DNA of 64,000 nt from Rhabdophis nuchalis (Eukaryota; Chordata; Lepidosauria; Squamata; Natricidae), in the NCBI GenBank assembly GCA_039707465.1, contig CM077647.1, positions 121,810,610 to 121,874,609 on the forward strand, in the 5' to 3' direction. Each line of letters begins with the position of its first letter. Within the stretch, counting starts at the first letter, position 1. This document shows, piece after piece, positions 42,755-53,100 of this stretch. Both the position numbers and the translations under genes were made by a program. The notes under the pieces were generated by a model. The model had not been told where the DNA came from, did not search any database, and was given only the letters and a program-made list of their open reading frames with translations.

Positions 42755-45330
42755 CCGAGGCAGCTCGGGAGTTCATGGCTTCCATGACGGCCATGGACCT
42801 GACCCAAGTAGTTCAGGGCCCCACGCACGAGGGAGGACACACGCTGGATCTGATTTTTGTCTCTGGACACTGGATTAGTGATCTTGGAACAGGGGATTTA
42901 GTCATCTTACCCTTGTCATGGACAGATCACTCTCTCCTTCGGATAGACTTTCCAACCGTCACACCCCACCGCGGGGAGGCGGAACCGGAGACACCGAGTT
43001 GGTTCCGCCCCAGGCGCCTGATGGACCCGGAAAGGTTCCAGAGGGAGCTTGGGCCAGTACCTGTGTCCCTGTCCCACGGCTCGACTGAGGATCTAGTGGC
43101 CGCATGGTATAGTGCGGCCACGGGGGCCTTGGACCGAGTCGCGCCCTTGCGGCCTCTCATGCGGCGTCGAGTCACCCAGGCTCCTTGGTTTACCGAGGAG
43201 CTTCGGGAGATGAAACGCTGTAAGAGACGCCTAGAGAGTAGGTGGAGATCTTCTCGATCCGAATCTGACCGAACACTAGTGAGAGACCATATTAGGACTT
43301 ATTTAGTGGCGCTAAGAGTGGCCAAACGTGAGTATTGTGCCACCCTTATCGCGTCCGCGGAAAACCGCCCTGCCGCCCTGTTTGGGGTGACCCGCTCCCT
43401 CTTGCATTTGAGGCCGCGGGAAGCCCCTCTGCAGGGTCGAGCAGAGGAATTTGGAGTTTTTCTGCAGGACAAAATCACTCAGATTCGGAACGAGCTGCCC
43501 TCCACTAGTGATCCGGTCGAGGTGCCCGGTGCTGGTCTTGAGATAACATCTTGGGAGGAGTTTGACTTTGTTACTACCGAGGATATGGACAGGTTGCGGA
43601 GGAACCTTAGAGCCACCACATGTTTATTGGACCCGTGCCCCTCCTGGCTTGTACTGGCATCCTGGGAGGTGACACGAGGCTGGCTCCAGGGTATTGTGAA
43701 TTCATCTCTGAGTGAGGGGTCCTTGCCCACCGTCTTGAAAGAGGCGGTGGTGAGGCCCCTCCTCAAGAAGCCATCCCTGGACCCAGCTTTATTAGAGAAC
43801 TATCGTCCCGTCTCCAACCTTCACTTTTTAGTGAAGGTTGTTGAGAGTGTGGTGGCTCAACAGTTTCCCCGACATCTGGAGGAAGTTGATTATCTAGACC
43901 CGCGCCAGTCCGGCTTCCGGCCCGGTCACAGTACCGAGACGGCATTGGTCGCGTTGGTGGATGATCTCTGGAGGGCACGGGATAGAGGTTGTTCCTCTAT
44001 CCTTGTCCTATTAGATCTCTCAGCGGCTTTTGATACCATCGACCATGGTATCTTATTGCACCGATTGGGGGGGTTGGGGTTGAGAGGCACCGTTTTACGG
44101 TGGTTCTCATCCTACCTCTCTGGTCGGTCGCAATGGGTGTTGGCAGGAGGGCAGAAGTCGTCCCCGAGGCCCCTCACATGTGGGGTTCCTCAGGGGTCGG
44201 TCCTCTCGCCACTCCTGTTCAACACCTACATGAAGCCGCTGGGTGAGATCATCCGTGGTTTTGGGGTGGAATACCATCTGTACGCTGATGACACTCAGTT
44301 GTACATATCCACCCCAAACCACCCCAACGATGCCGTCGAGGTGCTGTCCCGGTGTCTGGAGGCCGTACGGATCTGGATGGGTAGTAACAAACTCAAGCTC
44401 AACCCGGCCAAGACCGAGTGGCTGTGGTTTCCGGCATCCCGGTTCAGCCAGATTATTCCAACTCTGGCCATTGGGGGCGAACAACTGGCCCCCGTGGAGA
44501 GGGCGCGCAACTTGGGCGTCCTCCTGGATTCCCGGCTGTCCATGGAGGACCATGTGGCGGCCGTGGCCAGGGGGGCATTCTATCAGGTACGCCTGATACG
44601 CCAGTTGCGCCCCTTACTGGACCGGGGAGCCCTTCGCACAGTCACTCAAGCGCTCGTGACATCCCGGCTGGATTACTGTAACGCTCTCTACATGGGGCTC
44701 CCCTTGAGGTGCACTCGAAGGCTACAGTTAGTACAGAATGCGGCCGCGCGGGTGATTATGGGTGCCACAAGGCAAACCCACGTAACACCTCTCCTGCGCG
44801 AGGTGCACTGGCTGCCTGTGGCCTTTCGAGTGCGCTTCAAGGTGCTGATGACCATCTTTAAATCGCTCCATGGCTCGGGGCCTAGCTATATACGAGACCG
44901 CCTCCTGCCCCATACATCCCTTCGTCCGATCCGCTCCCACAGAGAGGGTCTTCTTCGGGTGCCGTCGACGGGGCAATGCCGGTTGGCGACACCCAGGGGA
45001 AGGGCCTTCTCTGTGGCGGGCCCGGCCCTCTGGAACGACCTACCCCCCGACCTCCGTACTATCTCGGACCTCCGCCTCTTCCGCCAACGTCTTAAGACGT
45101 ATTTATTCCAACAAGCCGGCCTAGGATAGCCCCCATTTCTGACTTTTTAAGAAAATAATTTATAATTGGCAAGGGTTTTAATATTGGGTTTTAGCACGGG
45201 TTTATTAATTTAATACATTTTAATAGATATTTATTGTATTTTGTGTTCTTAAATAATGCCTGTGCGCCGCCCTGGGTCCTAACAAGGAGAAGGGCGGGGT
45301 ATAAATTTAATAAAATAAAATAAATAAATA
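42755..45330 (+). mobile_element. L2-group LINE copy C, 5' truncated, coding frame intact
   Basis: Begins inside the endonuclease region, runs through RT and the C-terminal domain, then a 3' UTR with the L2 terminus (GCCGCCCTGGGTCC...GAAGGGCGGGGTATAAATTT) and an (AATAAA)n tail. The 9-bp sequence AATAAACAT occurs on both sides (42746-42754 and 45331-45339), a plausible target duplication, although it partly blends with the tail. Confidence 0.85.
42775..45129 (+). CDS. L2 LINE ORF: endonuclease C-terminus, reverse transcriptase, C-terminal domain
   Basis: 784 codons without interruption. Residues about 1-60 are the end of an AP-type endonuclease, including LSWTDHSLL with the SDH-like catalytic His context (T in place of the usual S). 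RT motifs follow: [63 protein letters not shown] and the catalytic YADD (about 44280). The C-terminal part has [18 protein letters not shown] sequence ([15 protein letters not shown]) and ends FQQAGLG. The protein copies L2 RNA at a nicked target. Without the endonuclease N-terminus this copy is not autonomous, but the clean frame says it is young. Confidence 0.85.
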   Translation: MASMTAMDLTQVVQGPTHEGGHTLDLIFVSGHWISDLGTGDLVILPLSWTDHSLLRIDFPTVTPHRGEAEPETPSWFRPRRLMDPERFQRELGPVPVSLSHGSTEDLVAAWYSAATGALDRVAPLRPLMRRRVTQAPWFTEELREMKRCKRRLESRWRSSRSESDRTLVRDHIRTYLVALRVAKREYCATLIASAENRPAALFGVTRSLLHLRPREAPLQGRAEEFGVFLQDKITQIRNELPSTSDPVEVPGAGLEITSWEEFDFVTTEDMDRLRRNLRATTCLLDPCPSWLVLASWEVTRGWLQGIVNSSLSEGSLPTVLKEAVVRPLLKKPSLDPALLENYRPVSNLHFLVKVVESVVAQQFPRHLEEVDYLDPRQSGFRPGHSTETALVALVDDLWRARDRGCSSILVLLDLSAAFDTIDHGILLHRLGGLGLRGTVLRWFSSYLSGRSQWVLAGGQKSSPRPLTCGVPQGSVLSPLLFNTYMKPLGEIIRGFGVEYHLYADDTQLYISTPNHPNDAVEVLSRCLEAVRIWMGSNKLKLNPAKTEWLWFPASRFSQIIPTLAIGGEQLAPVERARNLGVLLDSRLSMEDHVAAVARGAFYQVRLIRQLRPLLDRGALRTVTQALVTSRLDYCNALYMGLPLRCTRRLQLVQNAAARVIMGATRQTHVTPLLREVHWLPVAFRVRFKVLMTIFKSLHGSGPSYIRDRLLPHTSLRPIRSHREGLLRVPSTGQCRLATPRGRAFSVAGPALWNDLPPDLRTISDLRLFRQRLKTYLFQQAGLG

Positions 45331-45339
45331 AATAAACAT

Positions 45340-45967
45340 ATAGCTGTAATTGGATAGTGAAATGTGAGCCATATACATTTAATAAATAAATACATTGGCT
45401 TATTTAAATGCAGATACAGCATGCAACATAAGCTTGCAATTCAGATATAATAATAAATCTTATATTTGACCAAATATTTTATGGCCTTTTATTTTTCAGA
45501 GGGATGCTAAAGTCCTAGTTGAATGTATTCATATTTATTGCATATATAGTCTTTTTCGGTAAAAGCTTAAGGAGAGTGGGAACATCTTATACTGTGTACC
45601 TCCTTATTAGATATAAGTGATTCCCTCGCCCCTACAATAGTGATTCTCTTAAGTTTAGCTAAAGAATGGGATTGGTCCAAGTCACTCAGGCTCTTATTTA
45701 TACATCCAGCAACATACTGTTCTCCAAATCAAAGGAAAGTGGAAAGCTACCATACTGATAGCAGTCCTTTTCCCACAGTTGGAAAATGTGACAAGTTGCT
45801 ACCTTTAGCTCAGTTTTGTTTCTAGAAGATGTAGAGATAAGGGAATGGATCATCATAGGGTTACAAGCAAAAGTTACTGGCACCAATAATTACTTTATGA
45901 AACTTCTATAAAATTGGTATTTTTACCAGACACCCCCCCCCCCCTTCCCCACCCAAATCTTTGAGTT
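45340..45967. other. No recognised feature
   Basis: AT-rich sequence downstream of the L2 copy, with a C-run near 45935. Nothing recognised. Confidence 0.45.
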
Positions 45968-46311
45968 GTCAGGCAAAACTCTCCTTTCCCCAGCAGCTTA
46001 AACAGAGGCACTCCCTTTTCAGGGTGGCGTTCAGGAAGCAAGCCAATTGAAGCCCTGGAGCTCACTGGTCTCCTTTGGCTCCTCCTCTATGCAATATAAA
46101 ACGCTTTGCAGAGAAAAAGGCTTATTCCAGTTGCTGCTAGAAACCACTGCTTTCCTGTTGTATCTATTTTATGCTGTTTTGTGGCAGGGTGCTCCCAGGA
46201 TGGAGGCTCCAGCTTGAGGCGTGCCATCAACAATTGGTAAGCTCAAGTAAAGAAGCTTTGTGGATGATCCCCTCAATGAGCACTGCAATCTACTAACTCT
46301 GGGGCCCTACA
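45968..46311 (+). repeat. Candidate solo LTR
   Basis: TGTCAGGCAA to GGCCCTACA gives TG...CA ends; CCAATTGAAG and GCAATATAAAACGC look like CAAT and TATA boxes. No convincing poly(A) signal or target duplication, so this is tentative. Confidence 0.3.
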
Positions 46312-46839
46312 GTTTTTTCCGTGGATACTTTTCAACGTTTTTAGAGCTCTTGCCAAATTGCCAAATTATTAAAAGGCAAAAAAATATTTTCCTTGCCCCC
46401 GAATAAGTAAGGGCTGTATCTTGCCCTGATGCTTCGAGGGGAAAAGAAGGGATTTATTTTTTTTAAAACAAGAGTATGATGCAATTAATCTCTATGAGAA
46501 ACAGCTACACATTTTCTAGTACTCAAATGAATTGACTTTAAATCCCCCACTTTGAGAGCAGAGTCGAATCAGAAGTTATTAATTAGAAGTATTACTTTCC
46601 TCTAGGATCAATAAAGCTATATACGTGTCGCACCATAAGTACACTATTTTTAACAAGAGAGACCGACTGTCAAACTACCTTTAAAATAGCAAGATGCCTT
46701 TAAAGCCATTTTGTAGTGTTTTAACGGACAGTACGTCTTTTGAGTTTGCCAAGAATAAAATAACAAGCCTAATAACGCATCGGCTATTTTCAGAAACTTT
46801 TGCTGGGAGGGAAGGCGTATCTACTGTTTGCAGGCAACC
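46312..46839. other. No recognised feature
   Basis: Sequence upstream of the NT5C3B CpG-rich promoter. No minus-strand KLHL10 exon is seen, although in human KLHL10 starts head-to-head here. Confidence 0.45.
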
Positions 46840-47132
46840 CGCCTCACCTCGGGAGGGAGGAGGGGCTGATGCCAGGCGTCTCCTCCCCCGTTGACGGAGA
46901 AGGGAACAGGAGAAAAAGGAAGAGCTCTGGCCTTTCGTGACCCGGTTAAGATAAAAACCTCTGCTCGGGTTTCAGGCGCCTAGTTACCCGAGTACGGGAG
47001 GAGTCGCCTCCGCTGCCTAGAGAAGCTCTGCTCGCCTGGCGGCCGTTCACTTTCTGCATTCCTCGGCCCTCCTGAGAAGAACCGGACAGAGGCCCTCCTG
47101 CTTGCAACTGCAGCCGCCGTAGAGCCGGAGAC
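46840..47132 (+). promoter_or_regulatory. NT5C3B CpG-rich promoter and 5' UTR
   Basis: GC- and CpG-rich block directly before the start codon, in contrast to the AT-rich surroundings. It includes GAGGAGGGGC-type boxes and a GATAAAAACC stretch (about 46950) that could serve as a weak TATA. The Kozak context is GGAGACATGG. Confidence 0.6.
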
Positions 47133-47135
47133 ATG
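47133..47135 (+). CDS. NT5C3B: NT5C3B exon 1 coding part (start codon only)
   Basis: ATG followed immediately by the donor GTGAGG at 47136. Chosen because exon 2 opens in phase 0 at an AG acceptor with [11 protein letters not shown] and no better in-frame start. An alternative start at the internal Met of exon 2 is possible. Confidence 0.65.
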
Positions 47136-50100
47136 GTGAGGGGTTTGTAAGGAGCGCCCGTGTGGTACTTTGGCCCTTTCTGCGGACGTTTCAATTAAAA
47201 AGGCCACCGTGGTGTTTAATTAATGGCTGGCGAGACAAGGTTTGGAGAGCGAATGGGAAAGCAAGTCTAACCTTTACATCCAGGTTTCGTCTGGATGTCC
47301 CCAATAGGGTTGACGGGAAACGCGGTAGGGCAGGGCTGGTATAGATATACTGAGATAATGGCGGTCCAATCTTCCCCAAGCCAGCACACTATATAGTTCA
47401 TAGATCCCGACTGGATAGCCGCGGGTTTTGTTAGACTTTTCTGTACCTTTGCTGTCCTTTAACCGCTGTGCTGTGTCCTGAATATGGCAATGTAAATTAT
47501 GAGATTTGTATTCCAACACATCAGGTAGCATCAAGTAGGATGTGGCAGTTGCATGATCAGATTCATTTGGGTAGAATCAAGATTTTCTCTCAGTAAAGTG
47601 GAATGGGTGGGTAATTGTCCAAGAGATATAGCTTAATTCAGTTTGCCTGAGTTTACAGACCCACAGGTATAGATTAAACAGCTATGCTTTAGTTTAGTTG
47701 GTTGTGTGATTTAGACTTTAGTGCTCCAGTGAGTTATCAGAGACAAGAAAAATGGACCGATTATAGTAAATGAAATTGAAAGTGAGTTTAATATCATAAT
47801 TAAAAAGCCAGATTCAGATCCATCAGTGTTTCACTAAATGACTCTAAGTGAGAGACAATTTCTCTCAGCCCAATCTACAGGTTTTATTTTATTTTCTGTC
47901 TATTGCAAATAGAGATCTGAAGCTGAGAGTGATCTGAGTAGATTTAATGGTAAATTCAAACCTGTTAATTTTTAATCTGATTTGAGATGATAAAATGTGT
48001 ATTACAGATTCAGACTTCATGCAGTTTGTGAAGAATAGAATAAAATTGAATTGAATTATTTATTGGCCAAGTGTGATTGGATAGCCAAAGAATTTGTCTT
48101 TGGTGCATATGCTCTCAGTGTACATAAAAGGAAAAAAAATCATTCATCAAAAATCATAAGATACAACACTTAGTGATAGTCATAGGGTACTAATAAGCAA
48201 TTATCATATTAGGAAACAAATAAAACAATGTAAATCGTAAAGATACAAGCAGTATAGTTATAGTCATAAGTGGGAAGAGATAAGTAATAGGATGGGTAAG
48301 AATAATAGTAATATAGTCTTAGTAGTAATTTGACAGTGTTGTTGGAATTAGTTGTTTAGCAGAGTGTTTGCATTTGGGGTAAAATTGTCCTTGTGTCTAG
48401 TTGTTCTAGTGTGCAGTGTCCTAGAGTGTCATTTTGAGGGTAGAAGTTGAAACAATTTATGTCCAGGATATGAGGGATCTGTAGATATTTTCATAGCCCT
48501 CTTTTTTGACTCATGTGGTACACAGGTTCTCAGTGGAAAGCAGGCTGGTAGCAATTTTTTTTATGCAATTCTAATTATCCATTGAGGTCTGTGTCTGTCT
48601 TGTTTGGTTGCAGAGCCAAACCAGAAAGTTACAGAGGTGAATATGACAGACTCAATAATTCCTCTCTAGAACTGGATCAGCAGCTCCTTAGGCAGTTTGA
48701 GCTTTCTGAGTTGCAGAAAGAACATCATTTTAAAGTATTTAAATCACTTTAAATCATTTTAAATTATTTTTATATATTGATGTTCTTTGTAGTTTTTATT
48801 GATGCCTGTTCACCGCCCTGAGTCCCGCAAGGGAGAAGGGTGGTATACAAATTTAATAAACTATAACTATAACTTTGTTGTGCTTTTTTGATGACATTTT
48901 TTATGTTAGGTGTCCATTTTAAGTCTTAAGATATGATAGAACCTAGAAACTTGAATGTCTCTACTGTTGATACTGTGTTGTCTAGTATTTTAAGAGGTGG
49001 TAGTATAGGAGGGTTTCTCCTAAAATCTACCACCATTTGTACGGTTTTGAGTGAGTTTAGTTTAGGATTGTTCTGGTTGCACCACAAGGCTAGTTGTTCA
49101 ACTTCCCATCTGTATGCAGACTCGTCTGTATGTAGATTCATAGTTGTCTGGAATGAGACCAATCACTGTTGTATCATCTACAAACTTCAGTATTTTAACA
49201 GAGGGATCTTTTGAGATGCAGTCATTGATGTATAGAGAGAAGAGAAATGGAGAGAGCACACAGCCCTGGGGGGTTGCACACAGCCCTGGGGGGGTGCTAA
49301 TTGTACAGGTATCTGATGTGATTTTGCCATCTTCAACTGGTGCTTCCTGTCTGTTAGGAAGCTTATGATCCATTTACAAGTATGATCAGATACAGCTAGC
49401 TGATTTAGGGTCAGGGTTAGGAATATGTAAAGAAGATTGTTTTGGGATTAATTAGGAAATTTGGGGAAGCAATAAGGAAATCTAAACTTTTTTTTAGATG
49501 CTACAGATCTGATGGTGCATAACTGAAAAAAATAATTTGGGTGTTAGTGATGTGATTATTTGAAAGTTAGATTATTTAAGAGATTGGGTAAACTGATGGA
49601 AAGATTGTAGGCTTAGAATGTAGGACTGAAGGTTAGAGAAAGAAGGAGAGCAAACAACAGACCTTATATTTTATTTATAGAAAAAAATCTGCTATTTTAG
49701 TTTGTAATACTTGGCATGGGAACAGAGAATTTTTCCATTCACAATTTTTCCTTATTCTGCTCTTAACTACCTGAACTTTCTGATGGATTTCATAGGCAAC
49801 TTTCTCACTGAACCTAATTCTAGTTTACAGTCTCTATATAAAGCTACCTGCATTGATTTTTCTTACTTACCGTATAAATAACAGTATGAATCAAAACGTT
49901 TAAAAGTAATCTTCCCAGTTTATGGATCATAATGAATTATTCTTTGTTCACTTCCATATACATACATAAATCTTTACAAAACAACCTATATTTGGCAGAT
50001 GTTGAGGAAAGTACTTGACTGTCACCACACTTCCAAAGGAAATTGTGTAGAAAGAAAATGCAAAAAACATACATATCAACAGTCACTATTTTTCAAAACA

Positions 50101-53100
50101 GTCAGACCAACATTTTTAACAAACATATTGGAATTTGTAGAAACATTTAAGTTTATTTTAATTTTGTGAAAGAGGCCAAATTGGGGGTGTTGGTTTGTTT
50201 GTTTTTTCTTTTCTAGACCTGTCATAATTTAGACTATGAACATTGACTTGAATAATTGTGTTTGCATTCCCTTACTAATTAGCTATAGTGAGCTCTCTTT
50301 ATTACATGGTATTCCTGCTTGTTCAGCATTCCAAATTGATCACAAGTGATGATAATCTCATAGCAGATTAAAAAAAAAAGGACTGGGAATAAAAACATAT
50401 GGAAATTCCCTTATTTTACTATTTTTATCTCTTCATGCATGCATCTTAATTGTGGACTTATTTTTATATACATTTTATATATTTAAGTTTTTGTTATTTT
50501 TATCAACTGTAAAAATGATATTTGTGTTGTAAAATATAATATACATACTATATCTGTTTCAAGGTACCTGAATTGCAAAAAATAACTGTCCGGATGAAGA
50601 ATCCTGAACATGTAAAAAATATAGTTTCAGCAATCAGGAAAGGTGGAGCAGCAAGACTCCAGGTATGTGACTCTTTTTATAATCTTAGTTTCTTTCCCAC
50701 ATCTTTTCAGGATATCTGCTTACTCCAACAATTTCACCAGCATAAAACAATGGTAGGCAGGGGACCCGGGACAAAACTAAATGAAACTTAAAATTAATTG
50801 CAGTTAATATTGAATGTTGCATCAAAGCTTTTGTAGAATAAGTTGTAAACCCCTGATTTAGTGACCTAATTGTTAAATGGCTCTGTTGTATGGTGATGAA
50901 GGATGCCACCTGAACACAATATTCCTTACTAAGTTACTAAATCTTCTTTTATGTTCAATCCAGGTCATTTCTGATTTTGACATGACTCTTACTCGGTTTG
51001 GCTTCAATGGGAAGCGCTGTCCTACTTCGCACAGTGAGTGTAATTTCTGGCCTTTTTTAATTGTCCATTCTCTTTTGAAAAAAAAAAAATTCTTCGCCTT
51101 GATGGCTTTCCTTCTTTTTTTCTTGGTGTTTTCTCATATTTTTGTCTTTAATCTCATTCTTTACAAGATGGTTTGTAAAAGCTTCTCAAATTATTTTTTC
51201 TCATGCTTTTTTTCCTATTGCTCCTGGTCTTTAGACCACTTTTAAGTAAGTAATTGATACACTGTATATGTGAGTATATTCACATGATATATTAACCCCA
51301 ATCTAATTGTAATTATAATTTGGCTAATCTAAGATAATTATAACCAAGCTAATCCAGGTTTTAATGGTTAAGAACCATTTTAGATCACTGAAATAGTACT
51401 TTACCTTACATATGTATAATTTTTTTTTAACCATAATGCCTTATTGAGTCAAAGGCACTTAGGACAGATAGGGGTGTGACTAAGCCCTTCCAGGCTATTT
51501 TGTACCCCCGCGTTACTTACGTTTGGAGTAGTGGTGGGTTCCTACCAGTCTGCACCACTACACTTGTACCATTAGCTGAAATCAGGCATACATTTGCACA
51601 CTCGTAGAGCTGGTGGCCCCGTACCAGTACAGTCCCTGCCCCTGCCCTGCCCCTGCCTGCCCGGTCACTGCTTTCTTGCTTTCTTGCACCATGCTTGCCC
51701 CCCCCCCACCAACTTCCTTTGCTGGAGCAGAGGATGCCCCAAGTTCATTCTCTTCATGTGCAATGGGGTGGGGAGAAATCCATGCGTTAGAGGGGGAGAA
51801 GGCCGAAGGTGGATTTCTCCCCACCCCATTGCAAACGAGGTTGCTGTCAAAGAGAAGGAAACTGTTATTTCGGGCCGAGAAGCGACGCCTCTGAGGAACT
51901 CTCCCTGGATCGTACCTGAGGCTGCCTCACCTCCTTCTGCCCCATGGAAAAAAAGAGCAGCGCCACTCTCATACTCTTCCTGCTGATGCTGCTCGGCCTG
52001 TAACATGATCGTGGAGGAAAATGTTTTCAGGTCGAGAAGCAGCAGTGAAGAGAGCAGAGACTTCCTGAGCTGCAGGAAGCAGCTGCCAGCAATGACATTG
52101 CGAGTGGAGCAGCCTTGGCCCCCTCAGGAGTCGCCAAGCACTCGCTACCCCTCTGACACCCACCGAGCCTTCTCTTACCGCAGATGTGAGGATCATGGAG
52201 AAAAGAGCTTTTAGGTGGCAGCGCCTTTTGCATGCACTGTTTTTGGAATCGGAGAGGGAATCCTCCACCTGAAAATGCTTTCCTCCATGATTGTCACCTT
52301 TCAGGTGGCAAATCTCACCAGGAAAAAAGAGATTTGGAGACTCCTTCCTCGCCTTGTTTCGGGTTGATAAGAAATGCCTCTGAGAGTCCCCGGATGGCAC
52401 CTGAAGTCACTTTGCCTCCTTCTGCTTTCAAAAGAGCAACTGCTTGGCAAACCGAAAGCAATAAGCCCTCCCCTGATAATAAGGGCCAAGCCATATTTTG
52501 TGGGTCAAAAGAAAATAAGACCCTGTCTTATTTTTGGGGAAACATGGTAGAATTACTGTCTCTAAATAAGAAAATTTCAAAAGCTATTAACCATAGTAAG
52601 GACTTATTAGAGCCAGAGGCCAGCACATTGATTCCAGAGAAAGAATAAGAGAGAAAGAAGAGAAAGGAAGGAAGGAAGAGAGAGAGAGAGAAAAAGAGAG
52701 AGAGAGAGAGAGAGGCAAAGATAGAAAGAGGAAGAGCAAAGAAAGAAAGAAGAAAGGAAAGAAAGAGAACTTATGATCGCAATTGAGTCCAACATTTTGG
52801 TTGCTAAGTAAGAGTGTTGTTAAATGAGTTTCACCACATTTTACAAGTTGGCCATGCCCACCCAGTCACATGCCCACCAAGCCACACCCACAAAATAGGC
52901 CACACCCACAGCATAGGTAGTAAAAAAAATTGAAACCCAACATTGGTTTGGAGTGTAAAAAGAAAAGAAAAGAAATCATGTGATCCCGTACCTATTCCAG
53001 TCTCTTTCTTGCCTATTTCTAAGGTGGAAAGGAGAATTTCCTCAGAGAATTCCCTTTGCCCATCTGAGTTGAAATAATATTTTGAAATATGGTTTTAGCT

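Noticed and set aside
49098..49373. Possible host gene exon on the minus strand
   Set aside because: Motifs ([21 protein letters not shown]) identify it as a Rex1-type reverse transcriptase.
51594..52648. Several 90-140-codon frames in NT5C3B intron 3
   Set aside because: They lie within a hAT element with exact target duplications and show no domain or splice support.
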